A DNA stretch of 64,000 nucleotides from positions 35,156,982 to 35,220,981 of the forward strand of contig JAFMSR010000010.1 of NCBI GenBank assembly GCA_022818135.1. Reading direction: 5' to 3'. Each line of letters starts with the position of its first letter. The stretch's first letter is position 1. The notes beneath the pieces are model-generated. The model was not told the origin of the DNA. It made no database searches and worked only from the letters and a program-made list of their open reading frames with translations. The translations under genes were made by a program, and so were the position numbers. Source of the DNA: Saxidomus purpurata (lineage: Eukaryota; Mollusca; Bivalvia; Venerida; Veneridae). This document shows positions 12,650 through 24,370 of this stretch, in pieces.

Positions 12650-12790
12650 AACTACTCCTCTGCATGGGCAAGTGGCAGATTCTGCCAGTGTAGATCATGA
12701 TCGGTCCAGATATATTTGCAGTCTGATCATGATGTGCACTATTTGCTTTTGAGTCCAGAACTGCCCATATTGAAGATGGAAACGTCTATT
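12650..12790 (-). mobile_element. Palindromic GATCATGATC element, copy 1
   Basis: The core at 12686-12741 pairs GTGTAGATCATGATC with CTGATCATGATGTGCAC. The flank GGGCAAGTGGCAGATTCTGC matches the reverse-orientation flank of other copies (see 21.0, 54.4 and 62.9 kb). Confidence 0.75.
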
Positions 12791-14750
12791 TTAGAATTTA
12801 AGCAGGGGCTTTTTATTTAAAAAAAAAAAATTAAAATTTTTTATCTTTGATACTCTGTTGAACGGCTATATTTTTGTATGAATTTTGATAATTTAATGTA
12901 GACATATTGACAGCTTAGGTTTTCCAGACAGTAAAAGTTAAAAAATTTACAAAACTCAGTTACGTCTCATTTGTCCTAAGAAATAGAAGATGAATGAAGC
13001 TGGGTGGAAGCAGGCGCTTCCTGTAGTCTGGGAAGAAGATATTGAATCTTGTTTGATGATGGTAGGTGATAGATTTTCATATTTTACGTTGGATATTACA
13101 CTGGTAATGACATTGTGAAATAATAAGAGATGGCTGATCCCTTCTTGATCCAGCTCTTAAATCTTCAAATATAGGTAAAGATAATGATGTTATTGCATAT
13201 ATAGCAAAATATATATGTACGTAAAAGGTTGATGTCCCAATATTGTATTTCTCAGATACCTAACTGATCAGAATTTTGAAAATATCAGTGCTTGAATTAG
13301 TTTAAATCTCATCTCTACTAAAATTGAGGCAAGCTTTCTGCATATTTTGTTTTTTTTTTATAAATAGATGGAGACATGGGAATGTTGCCAAACTTTTCCT
13401 GTTTCACTAAATACTTTGCCTTTGCATTTAAGAAATAAATAAATGGAACAAGGCTCAAGCCATATAAAATAAAATATCAAAGTCTTAAAGTGTGTTATTA
13501 GCCCCTAATCAAGGATTTCATCAAAAACGACCAACCTTAAGGCATCTGTCCCAGTTACACAGTAAGCAAGTGGCTGCCTAAAACAGAAAGCAAGGTATAA
13601 TATATAATTATGTCAACACTGTTTTAGAGTGAATAGAACATGGTTATAATCAGTTAATTAAATTTACTATATCAGTGAATTCAAAGTGCTCCTGGGACTT
13701 TAAAACTAAGAAGCTTCACACAGATGACCACTTACATGGATTTGATTGTATTTAAGTTAGGTCATCTAAGATAAACTGTGTACTTGGATGAATATACCAG
13801 TGTCTTGCGGCATGTAATGGGTGTAGATAATGGGTATAAACATTTTTTTATTTAAGGTGAACAATCCTCGATCTCCTGGAAGAGTGTCCCGACATTACCT
13901 TAAGTTAGTAAACATTGTTAAGTGATTTAGAACATTTATTTGGGAGTAAAACATACCTGATAATGCGTCTACTCTTTAGAACTGCCTAGATACAACAAAT
14001 TATTGCCGTTTCGCACATTAATTATGATGTTAAGCGGTCACATTCGGCAAATAATCTCGAATTGAAGAAGTTAAATTGGTGAATAATTTTCAAGCATATT
14101 ACATAATGGATTTTTAAATCATTACCCACATCTGTGAAGCAGTGATTGTTTATTTTGCTCTTGGAAAATCCTTCAATTAATGAGTGCATTGTGTAAATAA
14201 AGAATTTAAGGGCCCTTAGATTATTCAACAACTTCATGCCTTTTTTTGAATTTTCGAAATTTCAAAATTGGCACTGATGTGTCACTTGACATTATCACAC
14301 GTGTAGCGTTTGAAATAGAACATTATTATATTGACAGAGTAATATTTATACAGAAGACTTCGCACAAATCTCGAAATAGATGTAAAAAAAAATTTTAGAT
14401 CCCGCAAGCATAGTATTATATTCAAAGCAATTATAAAGCTTCTGTAAGAGATATTGTTATTCAGTGCAACTATACCTAATTGTTTCCATGAAAATGAAAT
14501 TACATATTTTTTTATTGCTTTGTTGAACAAGGAAATGTTAATACTTGTGTGGTTTTGAAAATTTAGTGGGTAGAAATAATATCGTAGACTAAAGTAAACC
14601 TAATAAGCCTTTAGTTTTAATTTCATTACTTGTATCTTTTTCTTATTATGTAACCTACTTATACAATAGTACTATCAGTTATTGTCTTCGAAGTGCCTAC
14701 GTGAACCTTATGACTATAGCTAAAATTTTAGCGATACGTCATAATTGTTA
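12791..14750. other. No recognisable feature
   Basis: AT-rich. Minus-strand frames at 14022-14237 and 14282-14530 have no domain. A short splice-bounded frame at 12990-13061 was considered and rejected. Confidence 0.45.
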
Positions 14751-14756
14751 CCTTAT

Positions 14757-14925
14757 GTGTGATGTCATTTGTGTTATGTTAGATAATGTTATTGGTTTGC
14801 CAGAGACGACATGTGATTAATTTAACATGATTGTGGAAGACAGTTCTGTGTTATGTTAGATTATGTTTTTTGGATACATTATGTGATATTATTTAACATG
14901 ATGTGATATGAAGACATATTATTAT
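14757..14925. repeat. Degenerate ~83-bp tandem duplication
   Basis: GTGTTATGTTAGATAATGTT is followed about 83 bases later by GTGTTATGTTAGATTATGTT. Each is trailed by CATGTGATTAATTTAACATG-like sequence. Confidence 0.55.
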
Positions 14926-15410
14926 TTAATATATAGAGCTCATATAAACAAGATATATCCATCTGAGTCAGTTATGAATAATAAGTTTGAGTCTTGAATG
15001 TAACTAGCGTTGCTCTGGGGGTATGACTTTCCAATGTTAACTGGCATCGGAAGTTACTAAGCCTTTGCATTCATTCCAGTCCTACGTCAGTTGCCTGCTA
15101 TGTCGATGCTGTGCACATAGCACGTGCACATCAGGTAATGGTAACACTTGGCTGAAACGTAAAATCAAACAATTGCCACCTTTTACAGGAACACTGGAAT
15201 TACCTTCATGTACCAGTGACTCCATGTCTTCAGGTTTCATTCACATTTATTCCATAAAAGTCAATTGTGTATTGTAAACAATCAATCATTTACACTATAA
15301 AGCCACGTAATGGTAATTAAAGTGCATCTTGTCAAATAACATTGTGTCGGAGTCAGCCGACTGAAAAACTCATCTTCTGTTACAGTAAAACCTGTAAAGA
15401 AAGTTCACTG

Positions 15411-15640
15411 ATGGTGGTTTTACGCCTTTTCATTGGTTATGCTTATGATGGTTTTATACCTTTTCATTGGTTATGCTTATGTTGGTTTTACGCTTACCCA
15501 GTAGTTAAGCTTATGGTGGATTTACGCCTTTTCAGTAGTTATGCTTATAATGATGGCTTTACGCCTTCTCAGTAGATAAGCTTATGGTGCTTTTACGCCT
15601 TTTCAGTAGTTTAGCTTATGGTGGTTTTACGCCTTTTCAG
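15411..15640. repeat. 34-bp minisatellite, about seven units
   Basis: Units contain GGTTTTACGCCTTTTCAGTA and then GTTATGCTTATG. The first starts are 15416, 15450 and 15484. Units diverge moderately. A plus-strand frame at 15342-15575 runs through it but is interrupted and has no domain. Confidence 0.85.
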
Positions 15641-16207
15641 TTAGATATCAATTTATCTTAAACAATCTTACTGTCGTTAAGGTTATACTCACAATGATAT
15701 TATTTTCGCTAATATTCATTAATTTCTCAGTAATCCTTAATTAAAAAATGCTACTAAAGATTCATTTCACAAAGATTTACTGCTGGAGAATTTTTCTAAT
15801 TAGGTTTCAACTGTAAGTGATCTTTGTTCACAGGTTTAGAGGTTTACCTGTATGATTTCTGAGGGTTTTAAAGATATTAAAAGTTTGATTGATTAGGGCT
15901 TCTGTGGATACACCTGTCCTTTAAATATCTCTGACTATTAATTAAAAAATACATGTACATAAAAAAATGCATGTAATAAACAAATACTAGGATGATGTAA
16001 ATGATATGTTTATAGTCTCCCAGCCGACCCTAGGATTTGCTCCTCAGGTTAAACTGCCAAGACCCAAGTAATTTTTGTTTCCCTGAACAAATAAAAAATC
16101 TTTTATTTTTAGGGGGAGACAATTCATCAGTATTATAACTGCAGATATTATTTCTACAATTTGTTTACCGGTACCAAGTAAATGGGATTCCTGTGTTGTA
16201 CATTAAA
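15641..16207. other. No recognisable feature
   Basis: AT-rich sequence without a recognised gene or repeat. Confidence 0.5.
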
Positions 16208-16243
16208 GGTTAACAGGGGTGGATTGAGGTTAACAGGGGTGGT
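16208..16243. repeat. Short direct duplication
   Basis: GGTTAACAGGGGTGG occurs twice in immediate succession, separated by ATTGA. A local slippage duplication. Confidence 0.8.
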
Positions 16244-16262
16244 CTTGTGTGAAAACCAACAT

Positions 16263-16337
16263 TATGAGGGTTGATCACAAAACTGTAGTAACTTCATAAG
16301 AAATATAGAAAGACTTACAACACTTTCGCAGTCAACC
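16263..16337. mobile_element. Small TIR element (GAGGGTTGA family), copy 1
   Basis: It begins TATGAGGGTTGATCACAAAA and CTGTAGTAACTT and ends CTTACAACACTTTCGCAGTC then AACC. The two ends are imperfect inverted repeats of each other, and the whole matches the 80-bp element at 53372-53451. The size and TIRs indicate a very small MITE-like repeat with no coding capacity. Confidence 0.75.
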
Positions 16338-16758
16338 AGCAAATTTAAATTTAATTATTATTTATTATTCTAAATTTTATTATTATTATTAATTTTAGTC
16401 TCCTCCTGACATTTGGGGGTCCAGTTACGACCATGCCTATCCTGTGTTCACATTCATGTAGTTTGATCAAGATCACAGATAACCTAAGAAACTTTATAAC
16501 ACTTTATATTCTTTTCCGTAAGGAAAATACTTCTCAAATCAGCTTTTTATCTGTAATAAACGTAACAAATTTTGGGTTTCACACCACGGGACTCTAAGTT
16601 TAGTGTGAAGAAATATTGTTAGAAAAATGATGCACTGTTACTTATTTTGAAATATTTTTCAAGAATGGCAAACACATCAGTTAATGAAGTTTATAATCCT
16701 CATTTTGTAGATTTATTTAATTTTTGTAATCGAATATAAAAGATCAATGTTAATTTTT

Positions 16759-17741
16759 AGCTCGACTTTTCTATGAAAAGGGGAGCTATCCTACTCGCCC
16801 CGGCGTCGGCGTCGGCGTCGGCGTTGGCGTCACACCTTGGTTAAGTTTTTCGTACCACCCCACTTTATTTCAGAAGTATTAGAGGTATGGCTTTGAAACT
16901 TACCATACTTGTTTACCATCATAACCTCCATCTACAGACAAGAGTACATAACTCTGTCAAGGTTTTTGACAGAATTATGGCCCTTTTTTACTTAAAAGTG
17001 TATTGAGCTTGGTTAAGTTTTTCGTACCACCTCACTTTATTTCAAAACCATTGGAGGTATTGCTTTGAAACTAACCATACTTGTTTACCATCACGACCTT
17101 CATCAACAGACAAGAGGACATAACTCTGTCAAGGTTTTTGACAGAATTATGCCCCTTTTTGACTTAGAAAATACATTGAATATGGGTAAAATCCTTTATT
17201 GCCTTAACCCCTGGAGATATTGCTTTGAAACTTTTAATGCTATTTCACATCTTACCCCCATCTGTACGCAAGAGAAGGTAACTCTGTCAGGGATTTGTTT
17301 TAAAAATTAAGGCCTTTTATCGACTTAGAATCTTGGTTAAGTTTTTCGTACCAGTCCACTTTTTGACTGAACTGTTTGAGATATTAATTTGAAAGTTGGA
17401 ATACTTGTTTACCATCATGGTCCCAAAACATGGGCAGGAGATGGTATTCTGTCAAGGATTTTATTTGAATTATGGCCCTTTTTGACTTGAAACTCAGTTA
17501 AATTTTCATTCTTGTCCACTTGTTAACTTAACCATTTGAGATATTACTTTGGAAGTTGGAGTTCTTATGTACCATCATGAGACCTATCTGTAAGCAAGAG
17601 AAGATAACTCTGTGAAAATATTTCTTGATTTGTACTTAGAAATTCCTAGTTAAAGTCTTGTGTGCCCTTAACTGTCAAAGTTTTGTTTTATAGGCAAGCA
17701 CTAAAAAAGTCGAGCGCGCTGTCCTACTGACAGCTCTTGTT
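16759..17741 (+). mobile_element. AGCTCGAC element with GGCGTC microsatellite and internal tandem units
   Basis: The left end AGCTCGACTTTTCTATGAAA leads into a GGCGTC microsatellite (16800-16830). The right end is AAAAAAGTCGAGCGCGCTGT and then CCTACTGACAGCTCTTGTT. CTCGACTTTT at 16761-16770 is inverted as AAAAGTCGAG at the right end. The interior holds about five diverged 160-172-bp units, each with a TTGGTTAAGTTTTTCGTACC-type start and a GTTTACCATCA / CTCTGTCAAGG / GGCCCTTTTTGACTT order. This layout is common in bivalve repeats (from memory). Small frames such as 17065-17310 are by-products. Confidence 0.8.
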
Positions 17742-18805
17742 TCATTAAGTTTTCAGTTAATATTTCTCTGCTTGATTGTAATGCAACTTAAATTTATTGA
17801 GTTATACTAATTAAGCATTATCCACACGGGCATTAGCTCGCACCTTCAGGGTAGTTTTCTGGTAAATTTTGTAAAGTCTTTAAGATTCTGTCTTTGGTAT
17901 AAGTCTCTAGTGTGTGTAGAAAAATTCAAGTCGTATTATGTCAAACAACACTCTTTCTTTCGCTGTCAAACATTTTGCTTTTGTATTTGCATTTTGTAAT
18001 ATGAAATATTTATGGGAACATTTCCAGAAAGGACAAGCTCACAAGCTTTATCTGTCTGGAATTTGTTATAAGAAGGAACAAAAGACCAAAGTACAAGAAG
18101 TACATGGATTCCAGACAGAAAAATAAAAAAGTACAAGTATTCCACCGAGATAAACAGAGATGTGCACAATTAGAACTGACAAATGCCTGCCATGTTTGTT
18201 TCATAGTTGGTTAGAAAGCAACATATTGTCAGATTGTATGAATGATAGCTAAATGAAGATTAAGTGAGACCAGATGCTGCGCATGGTTTGAAAAAAATCA
18301 AAACAACAATATTACAATTTATTATATTCCTACTAATGTTTATCTGAATTTTCTTTAGTATTTGTGCAGTAAAATACAACATCTCGTATCAAATTTTCCA
18401 TATCAGATGGATTTAGCCGTATCATATCTGTCCACCGTGTAAGTTGTACACAAATGCATATTCATATCATATTCCTACGCTAAAAGTTGAAAAATAGATC
18501 CACATTGATGCAGTAAAATAAGTGTAGTTTCATTGTCGTCACATTTTATTTAATGTCACATTTGAAGACAAATGGATACAACGTCTTTTTCGCATTAAAT
18601 AAACCAGAAAAATGATTTACATTTTGCATTTACTTTTTATTAATGTTGTTTTGTTTATACACGGAAGAAGGAAGTGACGTCATCGACGTCATATTAAAAA
18701 CGTGACACGAAATAGCGCGTTATGTTGATTTTTGCCATTAATGACACAAATTAGCGTTTATATAAAATTTAACATATGATATTCGGTAAAAGGTATATAA
18801 TAAAA
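17742..18805. other. No recognisable feature
   Basis: AT-rich. A short palindromic stretch AGTGACGTCATCGACGTCAT near 18672 carries two ACGTCA half-sites. Overlapping short frames at 17938-18204 have no domain. Confidence 0.45.
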
Positions 18806-18807
18806 GG

Positions 18808-18924
18808 TATATTATAACAGTCGGTTGATCTGCGTGTGTATCTTTCTCGTTGGCTGCATAGATCCAGAACTACACAGCCAACTCAAAAGATACGATGCCG
18901 CAGATCGACTGACTGTTATAATAT
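18808..18924. repeat. Long imperfect hairpin, ~48-bp arms
   Basis: The left arm (about 18808-18856) starts ATTATAACAGTCGGTTGATC and ends TATCTTTCTCGTTGGCTG. The right arm (18875-18924) is its near reverse complement, from CAGCCAACTCAAAAGATAC to GATCGACTGACTGTTATAAT. An 18-base loop separates them. Two arm differences are transitions that would still pair as G-U in RNA. The shape resembles a microRNA precursor or a palindromic MITE; no second copy was seen here. Confidence 0.85.
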
Positions 18925-18959
18925 TCCGTATGTATTTGGAAATGTCACAGCTAAATATA

Positions 18960-19255
18960 TTCACTCATTCCAGACACATGACATTGTATCATATCTTGTC
19001 ACATCACCTGAAATGATGTGACATTGTATCATATCACACAATGTCACAGAAAAAATGGCAATGGTTGCATGACCCCATACCAAACAGCATTATAAGCAAT
19101 CACATGACATTACATCTTATTTCACACTGTCGCCCGAATTGTCATAAGATGACATTACACAACAACATCATCTCACAGGACCCAAAATAATGACATTACA
19201 TGAAATCACTACGAATTATGTATACTCACAGTCATGATTTGACATAATGTTCTCA
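18960..19255. repeat. Degenerate TGACATTGTATCATATC repeat field
   Basis: GACATTGTATCATATC occurs twice (about 18981 and 19020), and related TGACATTACA steps recur at about 19107, 19150 and 19190. There is no fixed period. Old repeat. Confidence 0.5.
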
Positions 19256-19350
19256 TATGTATCAATACAATGCTTACCTCTATAGTCATAAACACACTAA
19301 TATTTCAGAAATATTCTTTTTCTAAGTTTTGTGGTTTTAGTAGATACAAG

Positions 19351-19729
19351 TATACTCTGCTTGTAGCCAGTGATAACTCTGCTTGTAGCCAGTGATAACT
19401 CTGCTTGTAGCCAGTGACTAGTCTGCTTGTAGCCAGTGACTACCCTGCTTGTAGCCAGTGATAACTCTGCTTGTAGCCAGTGATTACTCTGCCTGTAGCC
19501 AGTGATAACTCTGCTTGTAGCCAGTGATAACTCTGCTTGTAGCCAGTGGTTACTATGCTTGTAGCCAGTGGTTACTATGCATGTAGCCAGTGATAACTCT
19601 GCTTGTAGCCAGTGACTACTCTGCTTGTAGCCAGTGACTACTCTGCTTGTAGCCAATGATTACTCTGCTTGTAGCCAGCAGCTACTCTGCTTGTAGCCAG
19701 TGATTACTCTGCTTGTAGCCAGTGATTCT
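19351..19729. repeat. 22-bp minisatellite, about 17 units
   Basis: The unit is ACTCTGCTTGTAGCCAGTGA followed by TA or CT. Starts are spaced exactly 22 bp (for example TTGTAGCC at 19361, 19383, 19405, 19427). Since 22 is not a multiple of three, the open minus-strand frame at 19297-19656 cycles through all three frames of the unit and reads as a 22-residue period. I treat it as non-coding. Confidence 0.95.
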
Positions 19730-19740
19730 GCCTTTTGGAC

Positions 19741-19780
19741 CAGTGCAGATCTTGACTAGACTGCAGATCATGATCTGCAC
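19741..19780. mobile_element. Palindromic GATCATGATC element, copy 2 (short)
   Basis: CAGTGCAGATCTTGACTAGA followed by CTGCAGATCATGATCTGCAC. This is an internally shortened core of the palindromic family, directly abutting the 22-bp minisatellite. Confidence 0.65.
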
Positions 19781-20855
19781 TAATCCCATTTTCAGTCATT
19801 AGATTTCAACTGAACACCCAGGCCGTCAAAATTCGAAGACGGTCAAGTTCGTTTAATAATTTTAGCGGCATCTGGGTTACTGGGCTGAAAGGCTTTATAT
19901 AAAGTCAGAGCTAAGATCGTTTGTCTTGTCCTGACAGAAATATAAATAATTGATGCATATTATATAACAGACCATTGAAACAAACGTAAATTGACGAATG
20001 AAAAAAGCTAGCAGCAGACGTCATTTTACAGCGCAACAAAGCCGGAACATTTAGAGAGCTTTTCTTTGACGGAGAGATTTAGAAATTTATATCGTCTTCT
20101 GAAATAAATAACTTGATAGCCGTGACCCTGTGGGCGGTGTTTTTTTATTGTTCCTGAGCGAAAATTTGTTGCAAGTGCTTTTTGTTGTGCAATTTCATGT
20201 GCACCTAACAAGGTGAGATTATTGTGTGATCCTTTTGAAAATTTGAAATTCAAATGCAAAATCGTCTGGCTCAAGTGCTACTTTGAATACAGTGCCTTCT
20301 GTTAAATTTGAAAAGATACTTTACAGACTATATTTTCCATTCAGAATTGTTTAAAATGTTGCTTTTTTTTTGGTTTCCAACCAGACAAATGGCTAGGAAA
20401 ACATTAACTTAAGTGGTTACCTAGAACAGATTTCCTTTTATGTATAGGATGTGGCCATATTGTTTTATCATTGCCGGAAAGTGAAATGGAATATTGAGTT
20501 GTAATTAACACTTTTAAAGCATTAAGTTTGAAAACGTAACCTGAATTATTTTAGAAATTGACAAACTAAACCTAAACCTAAATGTACTGAAAGGCTTAGA
20601 AGCTGTATACTGTGTTTGAAAACATTAAAGGTTCATGCCAGCTAATTACTATAATGTCTGCTGCTGTTTTAAACTGACGAGAACATTTTCCAGATTAAAA
20701 TATAGCTTTGATTAGAATTTTTTAATGGTTGAAAATGAAACATAAGACAATTTAGATGAAATTTAACAAGAGATTTTGAATGCATTGTTTCCTCCAGTAG
20801 GTTATATACATGTATATGAAACTATTAATTTTAGTAATTGAAGCATTTTTTCTAA
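19781..20855. other. No recognisable feature
   Basis: AT-rich. The 82-codon minus frame at 20026-20274 has no recognisable domain. Confidence 0.5.
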
Positions 20856-20857
20856 CC

Positions 20858-20935
20858 ATAAATTTATCATAAATCTATAAATTTATTATAAATCTATAAA
20901 TTTATCATAAATCTTTAAAGTAACCTTAAATCTAT
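20858..20935. repeat. AT-rich ~20-bp tandem repeat
   Basis: ATAAATTTATCATAAATCT is repeated about three and a half times with small changes. Confidence 0.8.
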
Positions 20936-20984
20936 AGATTGATCTACATGTATACAGACAATTCACGTAACTCAATCCTGTTGA

Positions 20985-21172
20985 TTTTAAATGATTCTGC
21001 TTTTGCATTGAGTGCAGATCATGATCAGCCTGTACATCCTCGTAGTGTGATCATGAAGTCCTCTGTTCGCTATGACTCAGTCCGTAAATTATCAGTAACC
21101 ACCCCTTTCAATTACAAATGGTATTGTCTAGACTGAAACATGGACGGGTTCATTATAGAAATTTAGGGGGGA
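20985..21172 (-). mobile_element. Palindromic GATCATGATC element, copy 3, near full length
   Basis: The core at 21011-21060 has AGTGCAGATCATGATCAGCC and GTGTGATCATGAAGTC. The flanks TGATTCTGCTTTTGCATTG on the left and TCATTATAGAAATTTAGG on the right match (reversed) the flanks of plus-oriented copies at 44.3 and 63.8 kb, which carry TAAATTTCTGAAATGGACTT-type sequence. Non-coding. Confidence 0.75.
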
Positions 21173-22406
21173 TTTTCACTGAGCATTTCCATTCATGAGA
21201 ATGAAAGCAGACGATGGATGGAGGTATTGACGCTTCCAAAGAATGTGAGAAGTTTGTTCTTTGAAAAAATGTGTTTTCCAATAACCAGCATAATGAAAAA
21301 AAATTATTTTGTCACTTTTTTGTCTCTGTCGTTTGAATTAAGGCTTTAGAACTAGCTTGAAATATGCAGGTGACTTTAATCAAAACTGTTGGGTGTGTCT
21401 TCGGTTGTTTTCGTAAGTGTCGGAACGAGAGACGTTTTGAAATATTTCTTTATGTTTATAGAATTGTCTTTACGTAGATGTAGCCGAGAACTGCTGGTAG
21501 CTACTAAGTTCTGAGAAAGTTTCGTTTGTTGGAGATATCGGAAACACCCCAAGTGTCACAAGTTTTAGGCCATCAGAATCATTATTTCAATCTGAATACA
21601 TTGCCTATAAGGTCAGTGATAAAATTAAGTTGTTATTATTTGAATGAAATGAAGTAAATCTAATTAGCTGAGCAAGTAAGATGACAGAGGCAAAAATGTA
21701 TTATTAGAATATATTTATTCATGTATTTTTCATATCATCAAGGCACTATCTCTTGACTGATTTTAGTATCATCCATTGAGACATGTGTCACTTTGATTTC
21801 ATTTTGTCATTATTTTATACTTGATTGTCAACTTCAAATATTTTAAATGTATAAATATAAACTTCATGGACTCTAGATTGACTGTTTCCTGAACTTTTTA
21901 CCAGTGTGCTGGGTCAAAAAGAAGGCTCCACGGAGGTCTAGCGGGATTCAAAGCTGTCAGTAACGCCCAAAGTGATTCTATTCCCAGATCGACAGGCTGT
22001 CCTCCACCTGATTTTATTTTTCATCGCAATAAAATTGCAGCTTACTTTGCATATGGCAATAAATCGTTGAATTTGAATTCAGATAGTTTTTAATGAATTG
22101 GGGAACAAGTAACAAGTTGTTAATGCAGTCTAGATTAGATTTTCTTTACTTTTGATTGATGGGATTTCTTTATGTACGAATTTGTGGGGTGAGGTGTTGA
22201 ATAATCAGAACTGTTAAATACTTTTTAACTTCATATAAAAACATTCGTCTGTAAACCTTTGAGGATAGTCAGTATGCTTTTTAGCGTATTCTTTTTTTTA
22301 TACAAACTTATATAAAGACCACAAGTATATGTGCTGAATTTTTAGCAGCTTTTATTTTAAACTCTTGAAATATCTGTAGGTGATAGCTGTCAGAATCAGC
22401 CTTTGA
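21173..22406. other. No recognisable feature
   Basis: AT-rich non-coding sequence without a recognised repeat. Confidence 0.5.
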
Positions 22407-22685
22407 AAGGACTGAACGGCAAAACTGCGGTAACTTATATGAATAAAGGAGTTGCAAAACTGCGGTAACTTATATGAATAAAGGAGTTGCAAAACTGCAG
22501 TAACTTATATGAATAAAGGAGTTGCAAAACTGCGGTAACTTATATGAATAAAGGAGTTGCAAAACTGCGGTAACTTATATGAATAAAGGAGTTGCAAAAC
22601 TGCGGTACTTATATGATAAGGGTGCAAAACTGCGGTAACTTATATGAATAAAGGATTTACGACAGTTTTGTTGTCAACCCTCGTT
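22407..22685. mobile_element. Small TIR element (GAGGGTTGA family), copy 2, with 35-bp tandem expansion
   Basis: The right end, TTACGACAGTTTTGTTGTCA then ACCCTCGTTA, is the intact inverted end of the family (it matches TAACGAGGGTTG of the copy at 53372). The left end is decayed. Between them, a 35-bp unit made from the element's own GCAAAACTGCGGTAACTTAT and ATGAATAAAGGAGTT is repeated seven times (starts 22419, 22454, 22489, 22524, 22559, 22594, about 22624). The units are nearly identical, so the expansion is recent. Confidence 0.85.
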
Positions 22686-23394
22686 AAATGTATTTGAAAG
22701 GATGATTATTATCGGAGACGGTAGTCTGTCACTGACTACCGTTTTAACTCCTTGAGATACAAATTAAAAACTGATTGTAAATATATTGAATAAAAGCATA
22801 AAAAATTATTATCTTGCATAAATGTTTGCACAATTTGATGCATTTTTAGCACTTAGATGCATGAAAGACTAAAATTGGAAATTGTTAACTTTTATAGATT
22901 TGAATCAACTCTTTTTCTCTCTACTCTCGTGGCAAGTCATGGTTCTGCCTTTGAAACTAGTTTTTACAGAGCTCCACCCAATTGTGCCATGATTAAAATT
23001 TATTTTTTTTACTTTTCTATGAAACCTGTTCATTTTACATTTTGCATGATTTTTACATTGCTCTGTAAACTATTAAAGCTTTAACATAAATCATCAGTTT
23101 CAGTAATGAACTGTTAGCATGCACATGTTCAACTTTCCTAAACAAAAAGACATGCAAAAATCTCCCAAAAAACTAAAGGTACTTGTTTCTAATGTCTATT
23201 TCATTAAATACACATTTGTTGATTACATCAAAGTGTAAGATGAGTACACGTTTCCGAAAGATCTCACTTAGCAAATCCTTAATTTACAACCATTTTGCGC
23301 TTTTTCCTTGCATCTGTATCTTCTTTGATATTTTTGCAGTCACCTCCTGCAGCGCTCACTGCTTGGTATACATTATTAATGATATTGCTCCATT
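22686..23394. other. No recognisable feature
   Basis: AT-rich. Frames at 22857-23084 and 23183-23479 have no domain. Confidence 0.45.
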
Positions 23395-24370
23395 TAGGGA
23401 ACATTTCTCACTGAAATCTAACTGGTTCCCAGGACTGAGAAATAATCTCTTATTGAAGCAGGTAACCAGCACTGTGTGAATGCTGCATTTAGGGAGCATT
23501 TAGTATATACTTATTTGTTTAAGCTTGATTGTGAAGAAAGCTTGAAGCTTATCGAGTCACACTCGAGTCCGCTTCCTCCAAAAACCAGTACTGGTGTCGT
23601 ATCAGGAAGTACAGTTGGACCCTGATGGGGCTCGAACCCACAACCTCCGTGATGAGCGGCAGACACCTTATCTTCTACACCACCACTCCACTTAATTTCA
23701 TGGGTTGACAGAATAAATGTTGAGTCCTTTATTTCATACAAGTTATGACAATGTTTTGGTCAACCCTCTCAGATGTCTAGTCTGTATTCTGCATTTAAGG
23801 GTCATTAATTTTCTCATGGAAATCTGGATGGTACCCAGCTCTGTCATTGTTGCATGGAGGGGGCATCTCTTATTGGCATGTAGATGGCACCGCTTAGCAG
23901 TTAGTCTCACATTAAAGGGCCTTGGTAACCTGATGCAGTCACTGTTTGCATTTAGGGGCACTTCTCACTGAAATCTAGTTTGTAACGGTGAGCTAGCATG
24001 GTCTTTACTGTACTGAGGGCCTGACATTTCTCAGTGTTATCTGACTGGTACCTAATACTTTGCACAGGTGTCATTGATGGGTCCATTTGGCCCTGCACTG
24101 TCATTGTTTGAGGAGCAGTTCTCACTGAAATCTAGTTTGTACCGTTTAGCGCTAAATTGAAGGGTGATTTCTCACTGAAATTTTTGTAAATTAATACTGT
24201 TTTGGAAGTACCTTTACACTGAAATCTTAAAGTCAAAGTACCCTGTGTGCCCTTATTGCATTTATTGAAGCATTTTCAAATTTAGTTTGTACCCTGGTGA
24301 GCTGTTACAGTAAACTGTTGCATTTTGGGAGCATTTCTTACTGAATTGAAGCTGTGGTTACTTTATGGAC
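23395..24370. repeat. Degenerate long repeat field (ATTTCTCACTGAAATCT)
   Basis: Variants of TTCTCACTGAAATCTAGTTT occur at about 23400, 23808, 23959, 24024, 24116 and 24166, often with GCATTTAGGG before them. Spacing is irregular (about 50-150 bp, longer across the SINE at 23512). It is an old tandem repeat broken by indels and an insertion. Confidence 0.7.
23512..23707 (-). mobile_element. tRNA-derived SINE, family B, inside the repeat field
   Basis: On the minus strand it reads GTGGAGTGGTGGTGTAGAAG (box A region), then GGTTGTGGGTTCGAGCCCCA with a perfect box B GGTTCGAGCCC. The body contains ACACCAGTACTGGTTTTTGG and GAAGCGGACTCGAGTGTGAC. The 3' part recurs on the plus strand at 63005-63145. 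Box B is intact, so this copy is relatively young. Confidence 0.85.

Noticed and set aside
12990..13061. 24-codon frame starting MNEAGWKQALPV and ending at ATG|GTAGGT
   Set aside because: It looks like a small phase-0 exon, but there is a stop just upstream, no acceptor evidence and no recognisable family. Such short ATG-to-GT frames are expected by chance in 64 kb.
15065..15277. Cys-rich 70-codon plus-strand frame
   Set aside because: There is no cysteine spacing typical of a known domain and no signal peptide. A GTAATG donor-like site lies inside it, but no supporting acceptor was found.
19297..19656. 119-codon minus-strand frame with 22-residue repeats
   Set aside because: The 22-bp minisatellite read through all three frames gives this period. 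It is not evidence of selection on protein.
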